This document shows positions 28,415 to 38,486 of a DNA stretch of 64,000 nucleotides, piece after piece. The notes beneath the pieces are model-generated. The model was not told the origin of the DNA. It worked only from the letters and a program-made list of their open reading frames with translations, and did not search any database. Positions within the stretch are counted from its first letter, which is position 1. Each line of letters begins with the position of its first letter. A program made the translations under genes and the position numbers. Source of the stretch: Treponema sp. (GTDB lineage Bacteria; Spirochaetota; Spirochaetia; Treponematales; Treponemataceae); contig JAEESN010000002.1 in assembly GCA_016286365.1 (NCBI GenBank), positions 62,001 through 126,000 of the forward strand, given 5' to 3'.

Positions 28415-29449
28415 TCAATATTTTTTAAAAAATTCCTTAAATTTTTCAGGTAGTTCAGATCTTACATCATAAAACTTTTCACCGGCCTTAAACGAAAGCC
28501 TTGCCGCATGAAGGCATATTCTTTCAAAATCTTTTCCACTGTAAAGCTCATCTCCCAAAATCGGAAGCCCTTCTTCGCTCAAATGTACCCTTATCTGATG
28601 AGTCCTTCCCGTGTGCAAAATGCATTTAATCAAAAAAACATCATCTTTACCTGATTTTCCTTCATCAATAACTTCAAAATCTGTCCGCGAATATAAACCG
28701 CCTTTTTCCTTACCCAACGCGCCCCACTTAGCAGCCTGACTTTTAGAAGAGATTCGCCCCATGTATTTTTCTACAGAAAACTTATCTCCAGGTTTGATTT
28801 CTCTTTTAGCCCCCGGAGCCTTTGTTACAACGCAGAAATATTCTTTTTGTAAGTCATCACTCTGATTATGATTTTCGAAAAGCTCATGGATGATTTTATT
28901 TACAGGCCGGTTTTTTGTAAAAAGAATTACACCGGATGTCTCGCGGTCAAGCCTGTGCATAATACCTGCATAAGGCGGATTTCTAAGCGATGGATTTCTC
29001 TTCCATAAATAATCAACAAGCGCATCGTGAAGGTTATCCCTCTTACCGGTAATAGTCTGTTCTACCGGGAAAAAGGCGGGTTTATTCAAAAAGATTAAAT
29101 CATCGTCTTCAAAAAGGACTGTATCATCTGTAACAGAAAACTGAATATCGTCGGGCTTTTTTTCGTAAAAGAACTTTTCGCTATCGAATAAAACACAAAC
29201 CTCCGATTTTCCGCGAAGTTCAAAAGATGGCCTTGTTACAACACGCGAATTTACACTCACACTGCCAGAAATGATGAGCCTGCGCAGTTTTGAATTGGAA
29301 GGGCTGTCCCCCCTGTCAAAAAAATCATCTTTACCCCGAGGGTTGTCCCCCCTGTTCAAAAAAATTTTAGAAGGCAGTTCTTCCCTTAAAAAAAGGTCCA
29401 GTCGCTGAGTTTTTTCTGTCTTTAGAATGATTTTCTTAGTTGCGGACAT
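28415..29449 (-). CDS. RluA-family rRNA/tRNA pseudouridine synthase with S4 domain
   Basis: GIMHRLDRETSGVILFTKN; HTGRTHQIRVHLSEEGLPILGDELY; N-terminal S4-like region interrupted by repeat-derived residues. Confidence 0.9.
   Translation of the reverse strand: MSATKKIILKTEKTQRLDLFLREELPSKIFLNRGDNPRGKDDFFDRGDSPSNSKLRRLIISGSVSVNSRVVTRPSFELRGKSEVCVLFDSEKFFYEKKPDDIQFSVTDDTVLFEDDDLIFLNKPAFFPVEQTITGKRDNLHDALVDYLWKRNPSLRNPPYAGIMHRLDRETSGVILFTKNRPVNKIIHELFENHNQSDDLQKEYFCVVTKAPGAKREIKPGDKFSVEKYMGRISSKSQAAKWGALGKEKGGLYSRTDFEVIDEGKSGKDDVFLIKCILHTGRTHQIRVHLSEEGLPILGDELYSGKDFERICLHAARLSFKAGEKFYDVRSELPEKFKEFFKKY
29297..29357 (-). repeat. Two direct dispersed-repeat copies in frame in the pseudouridine synthase gene
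   Basis: ggaagggctgtcccccctgtc and ccgagggttgtcccccctgttc, 39 bp apart, encoding NRGDNPRG and DRGDSPSN on the minus strand. Confidence 0.88.
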
Positions 29450-30901
29450 TTAGTTTGCCGCTCCGGCGTTTTTCAAAAGCTTTTCAACTTCTTCGTGATT
29501 TAAACGTCTGGCATAATATAAGGCGGTTTTTCCGTCGGAATCGGTTTCTTCAAGATTCAGATTTGTATTCGAAAGATACTGTTTTACAACATCACTTTTG
29601 TTTAAGATTACAGCTTCGTGGAAAGTATAAATCAATGGGAATTTATTTTCCTTTCTTGCAATCATATCAAGAATCTGGCAGTATTCCTTAATTTTCTGTT
29701 CGTTTGTAGATTTATTCAGATATTTTACTGCATAAGTTCTTGGAGTTTCACCGCGTGAGTTTCTTACATTCACATTAATCCCAAGTTCAATCGCACAGAT
29801 TGCACCACCAAGCTCGCAGGCCGGATAATAAGGCGGATTAGGTTCTTTTATACCATTAGAAAGGATGAACATGAGAGTGTTTCCAACATCAGGATTTTCT
29901 GCATTGATGTTTGCACCCGCTTCGTACAAAACCTTCATCTGCTTAGGATGATTCCATATTGCAGCAAGAATAAAAGGAGTATATCCGCTCGAAGGATCCA
30001 CATAATTTACATCACAGCCCTTCTGAATGCAGAGTTTTACAAGCTCGGGACTATCTTTAGAAATACAGGCCATAATCAAAGCCGAAGTTCCGTAAGAATC
30101 CTTTATTGTAATGTCTGCCCCGTACTGAATCAGAAGAGAAACACATTCAATTTCTCCGTTGTAGCAGGCATTCAAAACAGGTATTTCATTTTTATTTTTC
30201 TTTGTTACTCTTGTGTCCGCCCCGTTTTCCAGAAGGATTCTGAGGATTAATGGAAGTCCGTTGTAAGCCGCAATCGAAAGCGCTGTATTTCCTTTTTTAG
30301 TGATTGCATTTACATCGGCACCTTCGCTTATGAGGTACTGAACTAAAGACACATCAATCAGATTTGAATAATAATCAACTGCAAGAATAAGAGGAGTTTC
30401 GCCATCAGAATTAGAAACATTTACCTTTGCACCATACTGAACTAAAAGCTTTGCATATTTCCCACCCTGCTTTTTAATCGTAGCCATGAGCGGAGTGTCG
30501 TTTGTATTTTTCTGTTTTTTATTTACATTTGCCCCGTACGAAATCAAAAGCCTTATCATATCATTCTGATTTTTTGGTTTTTCAGAAGCCCAGCACACTT
30601 CGTACAGAGGAAAGTTCAATCCTGCATCAGGTTTAGCTCCGGATTTTAAAAGAAGCTTTGCAAGTTCATATTCATTATCGATTGCGGCATAACTCAAAAG
30701 CGTATAGCCTAAAAGATTTTCTTTATTAAGATTTATTTTTTTCTGATTTATTGCTTCGTAAACATCCTTATCTCCGCTGCGGAGTTTTTCATAAAGCACA
30801 TCAACCGAATAACTGTTAATCTGCTTATATTTATCCTGCGCAGAAAGCGAAAAAGTGAGGAAAATATGAATGATTGACAAAAGCAGTAAATTCTTCTTCA
30901 T
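29450..30901 (-). CDS. Secreted ankyrin-repeat protein
   Basis: Signal peptide MKKNLLLLSIIHIFLTFSLSAQ; many ankyrin repeats (e.g. GNTALSIAAYNGLPLILRILLENGADTR). Confidence 0.87.
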   Translation of the reverse strand: MKKNLLLLSIIHIFLTFSLSAQDKYKQINSYSVDVLYEKLRSGDKDVYEAINQKKINLNKENLLGYTLLSYAAIDNEYELAKLLLKSGAKPDAGLNFPLYEVCWASEKPKNQNDMIRLLISYGANVNKKQKNTNDTPLMATIKKQGGKYAKLLVQYGAKVNVSNSDGETPLILAVDYYSNLIDVSLVQYLISEGADVNAITKKGNTALSIAAYNGLPLILRILLENGADTRVTKKNKNEIPVLNACYNGEIECVSLLIQYGADITIKDSYGTSALIMACISKDSPELVKLCIQKGCDVNYVDPSSGYTPFILAAIWNHPKQMKVLYEAGANINAENPDVGNTLMFILSNGIKEPNPPYYPACELGGAICAIELGINVNVRNSRGETPRTYAVKYLNKSTNEQKIKEYCQILDMIARKENKFPLIYTFHEAVILNKSDVVKQYLSNTNLNLEETDSDGKTALYYARRLNHEEVEKLLKNAGAAN

Positions 30902-30906
30902 TCTAT

Positions 30907-31899
30907 TTATTGTACTATAAAATCAGGACCTTCGCCACCCGCAAAGACTTTTATTTTACAATGCTCCATGCAGACGTTTTCTATAAAGGATTCAAGATCT
31001 AAAACCTCGGGACTGAATAAATCATCAGGATTATAAGAAGTTTCTATTACAGATTCAATGTTTTCTCCGGTCAAACGCGACATTGCTCCATTCAGTCTGA
31101 TTATGTCATCAACTAAAACAATATATTCACTTTTTGATTTTTCCTCGTATTTTTCGTTCGTAAAAAGAATCTGCATTTTTTCTATGGCAGGATGATTTTC
31201 TTTTTCCGGAGTATATCCGCTTTTAAAATCACAGTTATTGCATCTCTGCCATTCAGCAAAGTCAGCAAAAAATTTAGAAGGATAGATTCGAAGTGGTTTT
31301 AGAACCGACAAAAACCATGGAACTGCGCGCCCGAAAGAATAAAAAGTTTTACAGGCAAAAGAAACATCGCGAGCATAACGGATTTCCTTTGCAGAAAAAA
31401 GCCCCGTAACCTTTGCCTCGGTCTTTTCGTTCTGAGAGTTTTCGAGCTCGGGAAAATCAATGTGATTAGGATACTGCTGTACTGCAAAATCCAGGCGTTC
31501 CATATAAGCTTTTAAGGTATCGCAATCATCAAGAGCATAAAAAAGCATGAATCCAAAAACAATTCCGTTATCGTTTAAAAGCCGTGCCTTATTCGCATAG
31601 TATTTTTTATCAAAAAGGATTTTGCCACCCTTACTCGTACACCTTAAAGGAATATCAAAAGAAATAAAAAGTCCTTCCGAAGCTGCAATAACTTCGCGGT
31701 CTAAAACAGACGCCTCTATATAGAAAGAAACAAACACCTCGGGCGCATGCTCTTTTAAAAGATTTAAAATCTTTAATACACGTTTTTTGTCTGAGGCAAT
31801 TTTGTCGTCGTGAATGGAAAATTCGGTAATCTTTTTAGAGACCAAAGCCGGAATCTGAGATTCTATTTCTGCTCCTGTAAACTGATATTCATTCTGCAT
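30907..31899 (-). CDS. Hypothetical protein resembling the C-terminal part of a radical SAM protein, no CX3CX2C seen
   Basis: EFSIHDDKIASDKKRVLKILNLL...FVSFYIEASVLDREVI; YPNHIDFPELE; RYARDVSFACKTFYSFGRAVPWFLSVLKPLRIYPSKFFADFAEW. Confidence 0.5.
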   Translation of the reverse strand: MQNEYQFTGAEIESQIPALVSKKITEFSIHDDKIASDKKRVLKILNLLKEHAPEVFVSFYIEASVLDREVIAASEGLFISFDIPLRCTSKGGKILFDKKYYANKARLLNDNGIVFGFMLFYALDDCDTLKAYMERLDFAVQQYPNHIDFPELENSQNEKTEAKVTGLFSAKEIRYARDVSFACKTFYSFGRAVPWFLSVLKPLRIYPSKFFADFAEWQRCNNCDFKSGYTPEKENHPAIEKMQILFTNEKYEEKSKSEYIVLVDDIIRLNGAMSRLTGENIESVIETSYNPDDLFSPEVLDLESFIENVCMEHCKIKVFAGGEGPDFIVQ

Positions 31900-31928
31900 A
31901 ATCTAAATCCCAAATCCCAGGCAATTTT

Positions 31929-32960
31929 TTAAAGAAGAACTATTCCTCTTTTTTTACAATCCTGTTTGATTTCGTCGGTCCAGACGCTTACCTGTGTTTC
32001 TCCAATGTGAGCCTTTCTTAAAAGGAACATACAAAGGCGTGACTGTCCGATTCCACCGCCAAGAGTCTGAGTGAGTTTTCCGCTTAAAAGCTTTTTATGG
32101 AATTCGAGTTTTTCACGCTCAGTCATTCCTCTTTCTTTAAGCTGAGCTCTAAGGCTGTCCGGACTAACACGAATACCCATAGAAGAAAGTTCAAACGCAG
32201 AGTTTAAAACCGGGTTCCAGATAAGGATATCGCCATTTAAACCGCGGTGTCCGTCGCCTGTTTCTGTAATCCAGTCATCGTAGTCTGGCGCACGTCCATC
32301 GTGGATAGTTCCGTCATCAAGCTTTCCACCAATACCTGTAATAAATACAGCACCATACTGCTTACAAACCTTATTTTCTCTTTCCTTTGGAGTAAGCTTT
32401 GGATACTGGCGCTGAAGGTCATCAGCATAAAGAATCTTAATGTCTTTTGGAAGGCAAGGCTTAATCTTTGGATATCTGTCAAAGATAAAGAATTCAGTGC
32501 GTTTAATACAGTTGTAAACTCTTTTTACAATCTCGTGAAGGTAGAAAACAGTTCTGTCTTTAGGATCGATTGCCATTTCCCAGTCCCACTGATCTACGTA
32601 AATAGAATGAATAGGATCCAAATCTTCATCAGGGCGGAGAGCATTCATATCTGTATAGATTCCAAAGCCCGGTTCCATACCAAGTTCTGTAATCTTCATT
32701 CTCTTCCATTTTGCAAGCGACTGCACGATTTCCATTTTAGAATCGTTCAAAGCTTTTACAGGAAAAGATACAGGGCGTTCAACACCGTTCAAATCATCAT
32801 TAATACCACGGCCACTTCCAACAAAAAGAGGAGCTGTAACGCGGGTAAGATTTAATTCTGTAGAAAGGGCAAGCTGAAAAAAATCCTTTATTGCGACAAT
32901 CGCATGTTCTGTTTCTTTTGTGTTTAATATTGATTTATATTTTGCAGGTAATTTAATCAT
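31929..32960 (-). CDS. asnA: Aspartate--ammonia ligase
   Basis: ELNLTRVTAPLFVGSGRGINDDLNGVERPVSFPVK; SIYVDQWDWE; LGGGIGQSRLCMFLLRKAHIGETQVSVW. Confidence 0.96.
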   Translation of the reverse strand: MIKLPAKYKSILNTKETEHAIVAIKDFFQLALSTELNLTRVTAPLFVGSGRGINDDLNGVERPVSFPVKALNDSKMEIVQSLAKWKRMKITELGMEPGFGIYTDMNALRPDEDLDPIHSIYVDQWDWEMAIDPKDRTVFYLHEIVKRVYNCIKRTEFFIFDRYPKIKPCLPKDIKILYADDLQRQYPKLTPKERENKVCKQYGAVFITGIGGKLDDGTIHDGRAPDYDDWITETGDGHRGLNGDILIWNPVLNSAFELSSMGIRVSPDSLRAQLKERGMTEREKLEFHKKLLSGKLTQTLGGGIGQSRLCMFLLRKAHIGETQVSVWTDEIKQDCKKRGIVLL

Positions 32961-32987
32961 AAGTTTTATCCTTCTTTATAGTATAAT

Positions 32988-33518
32988 TTATTTTCCACTG
33001 TAATTAATCAAAGTGGTGATTTTGCATGGTGATAAAACCTTCTGATAATTTAATTCGGGAAGACCGATTACACCGAAGAAATCAGTTACTTCCCCGCCTC
33101 CCTGCTCAATCAGATTTTTACTTGCAGCGAGCGTACCGCCTGTAGCAATCAGATCATCTACAACTAAAAACTTCTGTCCCTTCTGAACATCAGCTTTGTG
33201 GATTTCTACAGTTGCAGAACCATATTCAAGGGCGTAACTGCATTCGTATGTATCGCCCGGTAATTTACCTTTTTTGCGGATTAAAACTAATGGAATGCCA
33301 AGTCTTTCGGCTAAAGGAGATGCAAAAATAAAACCGCGGCTTTCTACAGCCCCAATCGCATCGATTTTAGAGTCTTTATAAATTTCGTACATCTGGTCTG
33401 TTACAAATTTTAATGCATCCGGATTAACGAGAATTCCTGTAATGTCATAGAATAAAATACCCGGTTTTGGAAAATCAGGGACACGGCGGATAGCCTTATC
33501 AAGCAATTCTAAAGTCAT
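32988..33518 (-). CDS. apt: Adenine phosphoribosyltransferase
   Basis: RVPDFPKPGILFYDIT; AVESRGFIFASPLA; VVDDLIATGGTLAASKNLIEQ. Confidence 0.96.
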   Translation of the reverse strand: MTLELLDKAIRRVPDFPKPGILFYDITGILVNPDALKFVTDQMYEIYKDSKIDAIGAVESRGFIFASPLAERLGIPLVLIRKKGKLPGDTYECSYALEYGSATVEIHKADVQKGQKFLVVDDLIATGGTLAASKNLIEQGGGEVTDFFGVIGLPELNYQKVLSPCKITTLINYSGK

Positions 33519-33555
33519 TTAAATACACTCCACAAGAGTAGTATTTTAATACAAA

Positions 33556-35388
33556 CTAAACAGAACGTCTACCAATAAAGTAAACCGATGCGCAGACGAA
33601 AGCCAGAAGATAAATCACAAGTCCTGCAAAAATTGCTCCGGTTGCTCCTATAAATCCTAAAAGTACATAATTCAAAAGGCGGAAGAGGAACATCATCATC
33701 ATAAAGAATAAAAGCTGTCCGAAAATCATGAACGGAAAACTGAATACCCACGAGAACTTAAAGTACTGACTTTCACCAATTCTGTTATTCCATCCGAACG
33801 AAGCCATGCAGATAAAGAGGAACAGAAGGAAAACAGGATATAAGAGTCTGTTCAAAAGATTCTGTCCGTACATCTCGGTAGAATATCCAAACATAGATAC
33901 TTTCGAAACAATCTTAAAGAGCGTGCTCATAGAAATTGCATTCGGATTACCGGTTGAATCTTCAATCATCTTGAATAAATCAAAAGATACAGGATAGAGG
34001 ATTGAATCAGATTTTTCTTCCTTTACACCGGTTGCAAAAGTATATTCCGGAGCCGAAACCATTCCTTCATCATCCCTGCCAATAGATTTTAGAAGGATGT
34101 ATGGAATGTAATCAGTTTTTTCGTCAATTCCAAGTTCGTTCTTAGTCTTTTCATCAAAATTAGCAGCGGCAACAGGTAAAACTTTTGCATAATCAACGTG
34201 CATTGTTTTAAGCCATCGGCCTTCTGTGTCGAGCGTGATGATGGAAAGATCTCTTAGGTACTGAACGGAAAATCCTGTAGATTCAACAACAGTCATTCCT
34301 TTAAAATAGAAGATTGATTGAGTGAGATCAGGATTTTTATAAATAAAATAAACATTGTTTGCACTTTCAAAACTTGCAAGTTCTAAAGTTTCATCTATAA
34401 AAAAATATTTTTCTTCTACGCTTTTTTTAGAAACATCAAGATAGAAAACAACATCAGGGTCGCGGCTTAATTCAAGAGATTTGTTACTAAGACGGCTGAA
34501 TAAATAATATGCCTTGATGTCATCTCCCTGGATGAGCGCCATATAAGCTTCGCATTTTTCTGCATAATCAAGCTGGGCCTGTGTTTTAGATGTGTTGTGA
34601 ACCTCTGTGATATTATTCCATGCCTTTGCCGAAAGCTGTTTTAATTCTGCAAGATTAGGATCCTTAGAAGAAGTGAGTTTAATTCCCATCTGTGCGTTGT
34701 AATGTGCATCAAACCATTTTCCTTCTTCGTATGCCTTGCGTGATTTTAAAAGACACTGATAAGCCTGCGAGATTTTTTCTTCTTCGAGCTTGAGTTTTGT
34801 GTCTTTATCTTCTATCACTTCTGCAGTAGCGGCATTGATTTTAGGAGCCTTTACCATCTGATGATTTAAAATGATCTTGGTTTTGTTTTTAAGATCGTTT
34901 GCTTCTGCAGAATCCGGTTCAAGCTTTAAAACTGCGTCTGCATAGCGGGCTGCACGTGAATAAAAGCCTTCTTCGTAAAAATGATTTCCAACCTTAATAT
35001 ATTCCTTAATGATTTTCGGTCTGTTTACGATTTCGTTTTTGCTGCGGTTTACCATAAGGCCGAATGTTTCGTTTGCAAGAGTCAAAAGAGCCACACCGAT
35101 GATCGAAACAATCATAACAGTCTCGAATCTTTTAAGCATGGCGTGACTGAATCGTCTGGTAGCCCCTTCTGAGTTATGGCCAAAGTGCACAGAGCAGCTT
35201 ACCGCAAAGCCTGTAAAGACCATAGCGGGCAAAAACTTAAGAAAGTAATCCATGCCCGTTAAAAACTTATAGGTTTTTGCCCCGTACACGGTAACCTCAG
35301 GAGGCAGCCCCGTACAAAAGCCTGCTATTACACATACCGCAAATCCAAGAACTAAAAAAAACGATAATATACCTAAGACCTTTTTCAT
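33556..35388 (-). CDS. Membrane protein with TPR-like segment
   Basis: N- and C-terminal TM helices flanking IKVGNHFYEEGFYSRAARYADAVLKLEPDSAEANDL. Confidence 0.65.
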   Translation of the reverse strand: MKKVLGILSFFLVLGFAVCVIAGFCTGLPPEVTVYGAKTYKFLTGMDYFLKFLPAMVFTGFAVSCSVHFGHNSEGATRRFSHAMLKRFETVMIVSIIGVALLTLANETFGLMVNRSKNEIVNRPKIIKEYIKVGNHFYEEGFYSRAARYADAVLKLEPDSAEANDLKNKTKIILNHQMVKAPKINAATAEVIEDKDTKLKLEEEKISQAYQCLLKSRKAYEEGKWFDAHYNAQMGIKLTSSKDPNLAELKQLSAKAWNNITEVHNTSKTQAQLDYAEKCEAYMALIQGDDIKAYYLFSRLSNKSLELSRDPDVVFYLDVSKKSVEEKYFFIDETLELASFESANNVYFIYKNPDLTQSIFYFKGMTVVESTGFSVQYLRDLSIITLDTEGRWLKTMHVDYAKVLPVAAANFDEKTKNELGIDEKTDYIPYILLKSIGRDDEGMVSAPEYTFATGVKEEKSDSILYPVSFDLFKMIEDSTGNPNAISMSTLFKIVSKVSMFGYSTEMYGQNLLNRLLYPVFLLFLFICMASFGWNNRIGESQYFKFSWVFSFPFMIFGQLLFFMMMMFLFRLLNYVLLGFIGATGAIFAGLVIYLLAFVCASVYFIGRRSV

Positions 35389-35400
35389 ACTCTTCCCCCC

Positions 35401-36381
35401 TTAATCCTCATCTGCGGAACTCTTTTTAAAACACCTGATTATTCCGATTACCAGGAAAACAACGCTGAAGAACAGATTAAAGAGTACTAAAAGCGGTGCG
35501 TCAAATTTATCGGAGAAGGAAGATATAAATCCATTTCCGGCAGCCCAGGCCTTAATCTTTTCAAAAGCAGAGCCATAATACAAAGTATTGATTACAATAA
35601 AAAATCCAGAAAATAAAATCACAAAAGAAGCGTTCACAAGCTTCCAGTCGAACATGTGGGAGATTCCGTAAACACAGCACAAAACAAGTCCAAAGCTCAA
35701 AAATCCAAGCCAGAAAGTTCCGCCCTTAGCTTTAGCTTCGCCGGCGTGCATCAGAAAATCCTTAAAACTCAGGGCACTTAAGGCAGAAGTTTTTGAATCC
35801 TCAGAATTACTGAAGCTCTGTTTTAAAAGGATATCGCTGTAAGGCTCTGCATTTTTAAAGAGAGGAAAATCAGGCGTACTTTTTACCTGCTCAAATTTAA
35901 TTTCACCCTTATCATCAGTATCTATGATTACGGCATTTACAGAAGAGCCCGGTTCACTTGCCTTTAAATCCTTTGTAAGATAATAAACCTTGTTTTCTGT
36001 CTCCCGGAAATATCCTGCAGTAACAACGTGATCACTTGATTTACTTGCTTCAAAAACTCCCGCAGACTGAGCGCCCTTTAAACACAGAGGAAGAAGTAAA
36101 AGCCAGGTAAGAACACATAATCCTATATAAAATAAAAGCTGGATTATTCCACCTCTATGTCTTATACGGAAATACGCAAGGCACGGACAGATGATAACCA
36201 AAAGACATGTGCATATATACATAAAAGATTTGAATACTAAAGTCTTATTAAAAAAGAGCATTTTCTGCCCTGCACTGAAATTCAAAACATTCAGAAAGAG
36301 AAAATAAAAGGCAGTTCCAAGCACTACAAAAACAAGTGCAAAAAGAATGTACATTACTACTAACTTTAAAGCTTTATTCAT
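35401..36381 (-). CDS. Multi-TM membrane protein
   Basis: Start placed at MNKALKLVVMYILFALVFVVLGTAFYFLF; several hydrophobic segments; adjacent to the 33556 gene. Confidence 0.6.
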   Translation of the reverse strand: MNKALKLVVMYILFALVFVVLGTAFYFLFLNVLNFSAGQKMLFFNKTLVFKSFMYICTCLLVIICPCLAYFRIRHRGGIIQLLFYIGLCVLTWLLLLPLCLKGAQSAGVFEASKSSDHVVTAGYFRETENKVYYLTKDLKASEPGSSVNAVIIDTDDKGEIKFEQVKSTPDFPLFKNAEPYSDILLKQSFSNSEDSKTSALSALSFKDFLMHAGEAKAKGGTFWLGFLSFGLVLCCVYGISHMFDWKLVNASFVILFSGFFIVINTLYYGSAFEKIKAWAAGNGFISSFSDKFDAPLLVLFNLFFSVVFLVIGIIRCFKKSSADED

Positions 36382-36537
36382 ATATATATTATCGTAAAAA
36401 ACCCTAATTAATTTAAATTTTCCTACCAATAATGTTAATAACAGTTTGACAGAAATATCTAATATATTGTATCATATTATGAATAAAAATTGTTTAAAAA
36501 AAATTGCGTTTTAACGTTGCGGAGTTAGAATAATTTT

Positions 36538-37086
36538 ATGGATAATAACGTAGTAATCCCTGGTTTTGATAATGAAAAAGACGACAGCCTCGCCATCAAT
36601 TTAAGAAAGGCAGAAGGCGTTCAGAATGGAATTTTCATTTATCTCAGCGGATATATCGACACTTACAACTCAAGTTACTTTCAGAAGAAAGTTACACAGG
36701 TAATCGAAGCAGGTTATATAAATCTCATCTTCAACTGCTCTTCACTCAATTATGTTTCATCTACCGGAATCGGTTCCTTTACTGTATTCTTAAAGATGGT
36801 AAAACCTAAAGGTGGAGATGTTGTTCTCTTAGAAATACAGCCAAAAGTATACGAAGTATTCCAGCTTCTCGGATTCTCTCAGTTCTTTAATATCAAAAAT
36901 ACTGCAGACGAAGCAATTGCATTCTTTTCCGAAGGAACTGTAAGCACTTCTTCAATCTTCCCTCTTGTAATTTCATGTCCTGTATGTTCCAAAAAGCTCA
37001 GGGCTACAAAATCTGGAAGATTCAGATGTTCAGGCTGTAAATCAATCCTTGCAATTAACGAAAACGGTGAAGTTTCTTTAGGTTAA
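36538..37086 (+). CDS. STAS-domain protein with C-terminal zinc-ribbon-like motif
   Basis: LIFNCSSLNYVSSTGIGSFTVFLKM (STAS) followed by CPVCSKKLRATKSGRFRCSGC. Confidence 0.82.
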   Translation: MDNNVVIPGFDNEKDDSLAINLRKAEGVQNGIFIYLSGYIDTYNSSYFQKKVTQVIEAGYINLIFNCSSLNYVSSTGIGSFTVFLKMVKPKGGDVVLLEIQPKVYEVFQLLGFSQFFNIKNTADEAIAFFSEGTVSTSSIFPLVISCPVCSKKLRATKSGRFRCSGCKSILAINENGEVSLG

Positions 37087-37102
37087 TTTAAAGTGGATTA
37101 AA

Positions 37103-37330
37103 TGTGGATAAGTCGGGGATAAGCCCGAATTTATCTATACAAAACTAGACCAGTATTAAGTATGATATAAGGTGAAAAAACAGTGTTTTTTCACCTATTT
37201 TTTTATATTATAAGGATTTACACGATTTTTTAACAAATATTAAAAAAATTTATTTATTTTTTAAAAACTACTTGACATAGATTTTTTACTTAAAAAAGTA
37301 AAAAAAATGTGGATAACTTGTGGATTTTAA
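37103..37330. promoter_or_regulatory. DnaA-box-like sites in AT-rich intergenic region
   Basis: Exact TGTGGATAA at 37103-37111 and 37308-37316, plus near matches (aagtggatta, cggggataag, ttatctata, tgtggattt). Confidence 0.4.
37170..37203 (+). terminator. Rho-independent terminator after the STAS gene
   Basis: aggtgaaaaaac-agt-gttttttcacct followed by atttttt; 12-bp perfect stem. Confidence 0.88.
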
Positions 37331-37442
37331 GTGGAAAATCGGGGATTTTGTGTGTATAAGTCTAAAGCTGTTTTTTGGAGAGCCAAAGAGAGAGAACTTA
37401 AAAATTTGTTTTTTATCAGTTTTTTCTATATACTCAATATGT

Positions 37443-38486
37443 ATGAATAATTCTTTTACACAAAGGCTTAACAAAATCGAAGACTCTCTGAATAAAGCCT
37501 TGAACATGGACTTTACACCCGGGTGGCAGGCTGAATCTTTTGGAAAACTTTCTTCTGCTGTTCAGAAAAAATATATACAAAACCTGATTGAACCGAATAA
37601 AAACCTTGTAGACCTTGGCGGAAAAAGATGGAGACCTCTTCTCTTAATCCTCTGCTACGAATATGCATCTTCTACTTCTAAAAATGCCGTAAGCGAGCAG
37701 ACAGCCTATGATTTAACTCCACTTGTAGAATTTGTTCACACAGCAAGCCTGATTCACGACGACATAGAAGATTCTGCCGATTTACGCCGCGGAAAGCCTG
37801 CAGCCCACATCACATACGGAATGGATACTGCAATCAACTGTGCATCGTGGTTATATTTCCAGGCGCCTGTCTGCATAAATACACTGGATCTTACAGACGA
37901 ACAAAAACTCATCTTTTATAAATTATATACAAATGAACTTCGTCGTCTTCACCTTGGGCAGGCAATGGATATTTACTGGCACAGAAACAAAGAGATTTTC
38001 CCAAGCCTCGAAGAATATAAATCGATGGTAAGATGTAAAACAGGAACTCTTGCAAGCCTTGCTTCTAAAATCGGGATGATTGCAGGCGGAAAAACAGAAG
38101 ATGCAGATAAAACCGGAGAAATCTGTGCAGATATAGGAATTGGCTTTCAGATTTTGGATGATGTTCAGAATCTGACACTTGGAAATCCCGGTAAAAAAAG
38201 AGGTGATGACATTGTCGAAGGTAAAAAAAGCCTTCCTGTCCTCCTTCATATAGAAAAAAATCCGGCCGACAAAGAAATCCTTTCTAAGCTGATGGAACAG
38301 GCAGGAAAAGAAGGAATTGATTCAGCGGCAGTGGAAGAATGCATTGGTATTCTTGAAAAATCGGGAAGCATAAAAGAAGCAGCAGAACAGGGAATCAGAC
38401 TGATAAAAGATAACTGCGCTCTTCTTAAAGATGCTCCTTTGATTTATGAACTTTTTTACAATATGATTCCGGAGGCTTTTAAATGA
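37443..38486 (+). CDS. Polyprenyl (geranyl/farnesyl-type) diphosphate synthase
   Basis: GGKRWRPLLLILCYEY; LIHDDIEDSADLRRGKPAAH; QILDDVQNL. Confidence 0.9.
   Translation: MNNSFTQRLNKIEDSLNKALNMDFTPGWQAESFGKLSSAVQKKYIQNLIEPNKNLVDLGGKRWRPLLLILCYEYASSTSKNAVSEQTAYDLTPLVEFVHTASLIHDDIEDSADLRRGKPAAHITYGMDTAINCASWLYFQAPVCINTLDLTDEQKLIFYKLYTNELRRLHLGQAMDIYWHRNKEIFPSLEEYKSMVRCKTGTLASLASKIGMIAGGKTEDADKTGEICADIGIGFQILDDVQNLTLGNPGKKRGDDIVEGKKSLPVLLHIEKNPADKEILSKLMEQAGKEGIDSAAVEECIGILEKSGSIKEAAEQGIRLIKDNCALLKDAPLIYELFYNMIPEAFK

Noticed and set aside
32247-32855. 202-aa ORF antisense to asnA
   Set aside because: Complete overlap with a well-conserved gene on the other strand; no SD or recognised homology.
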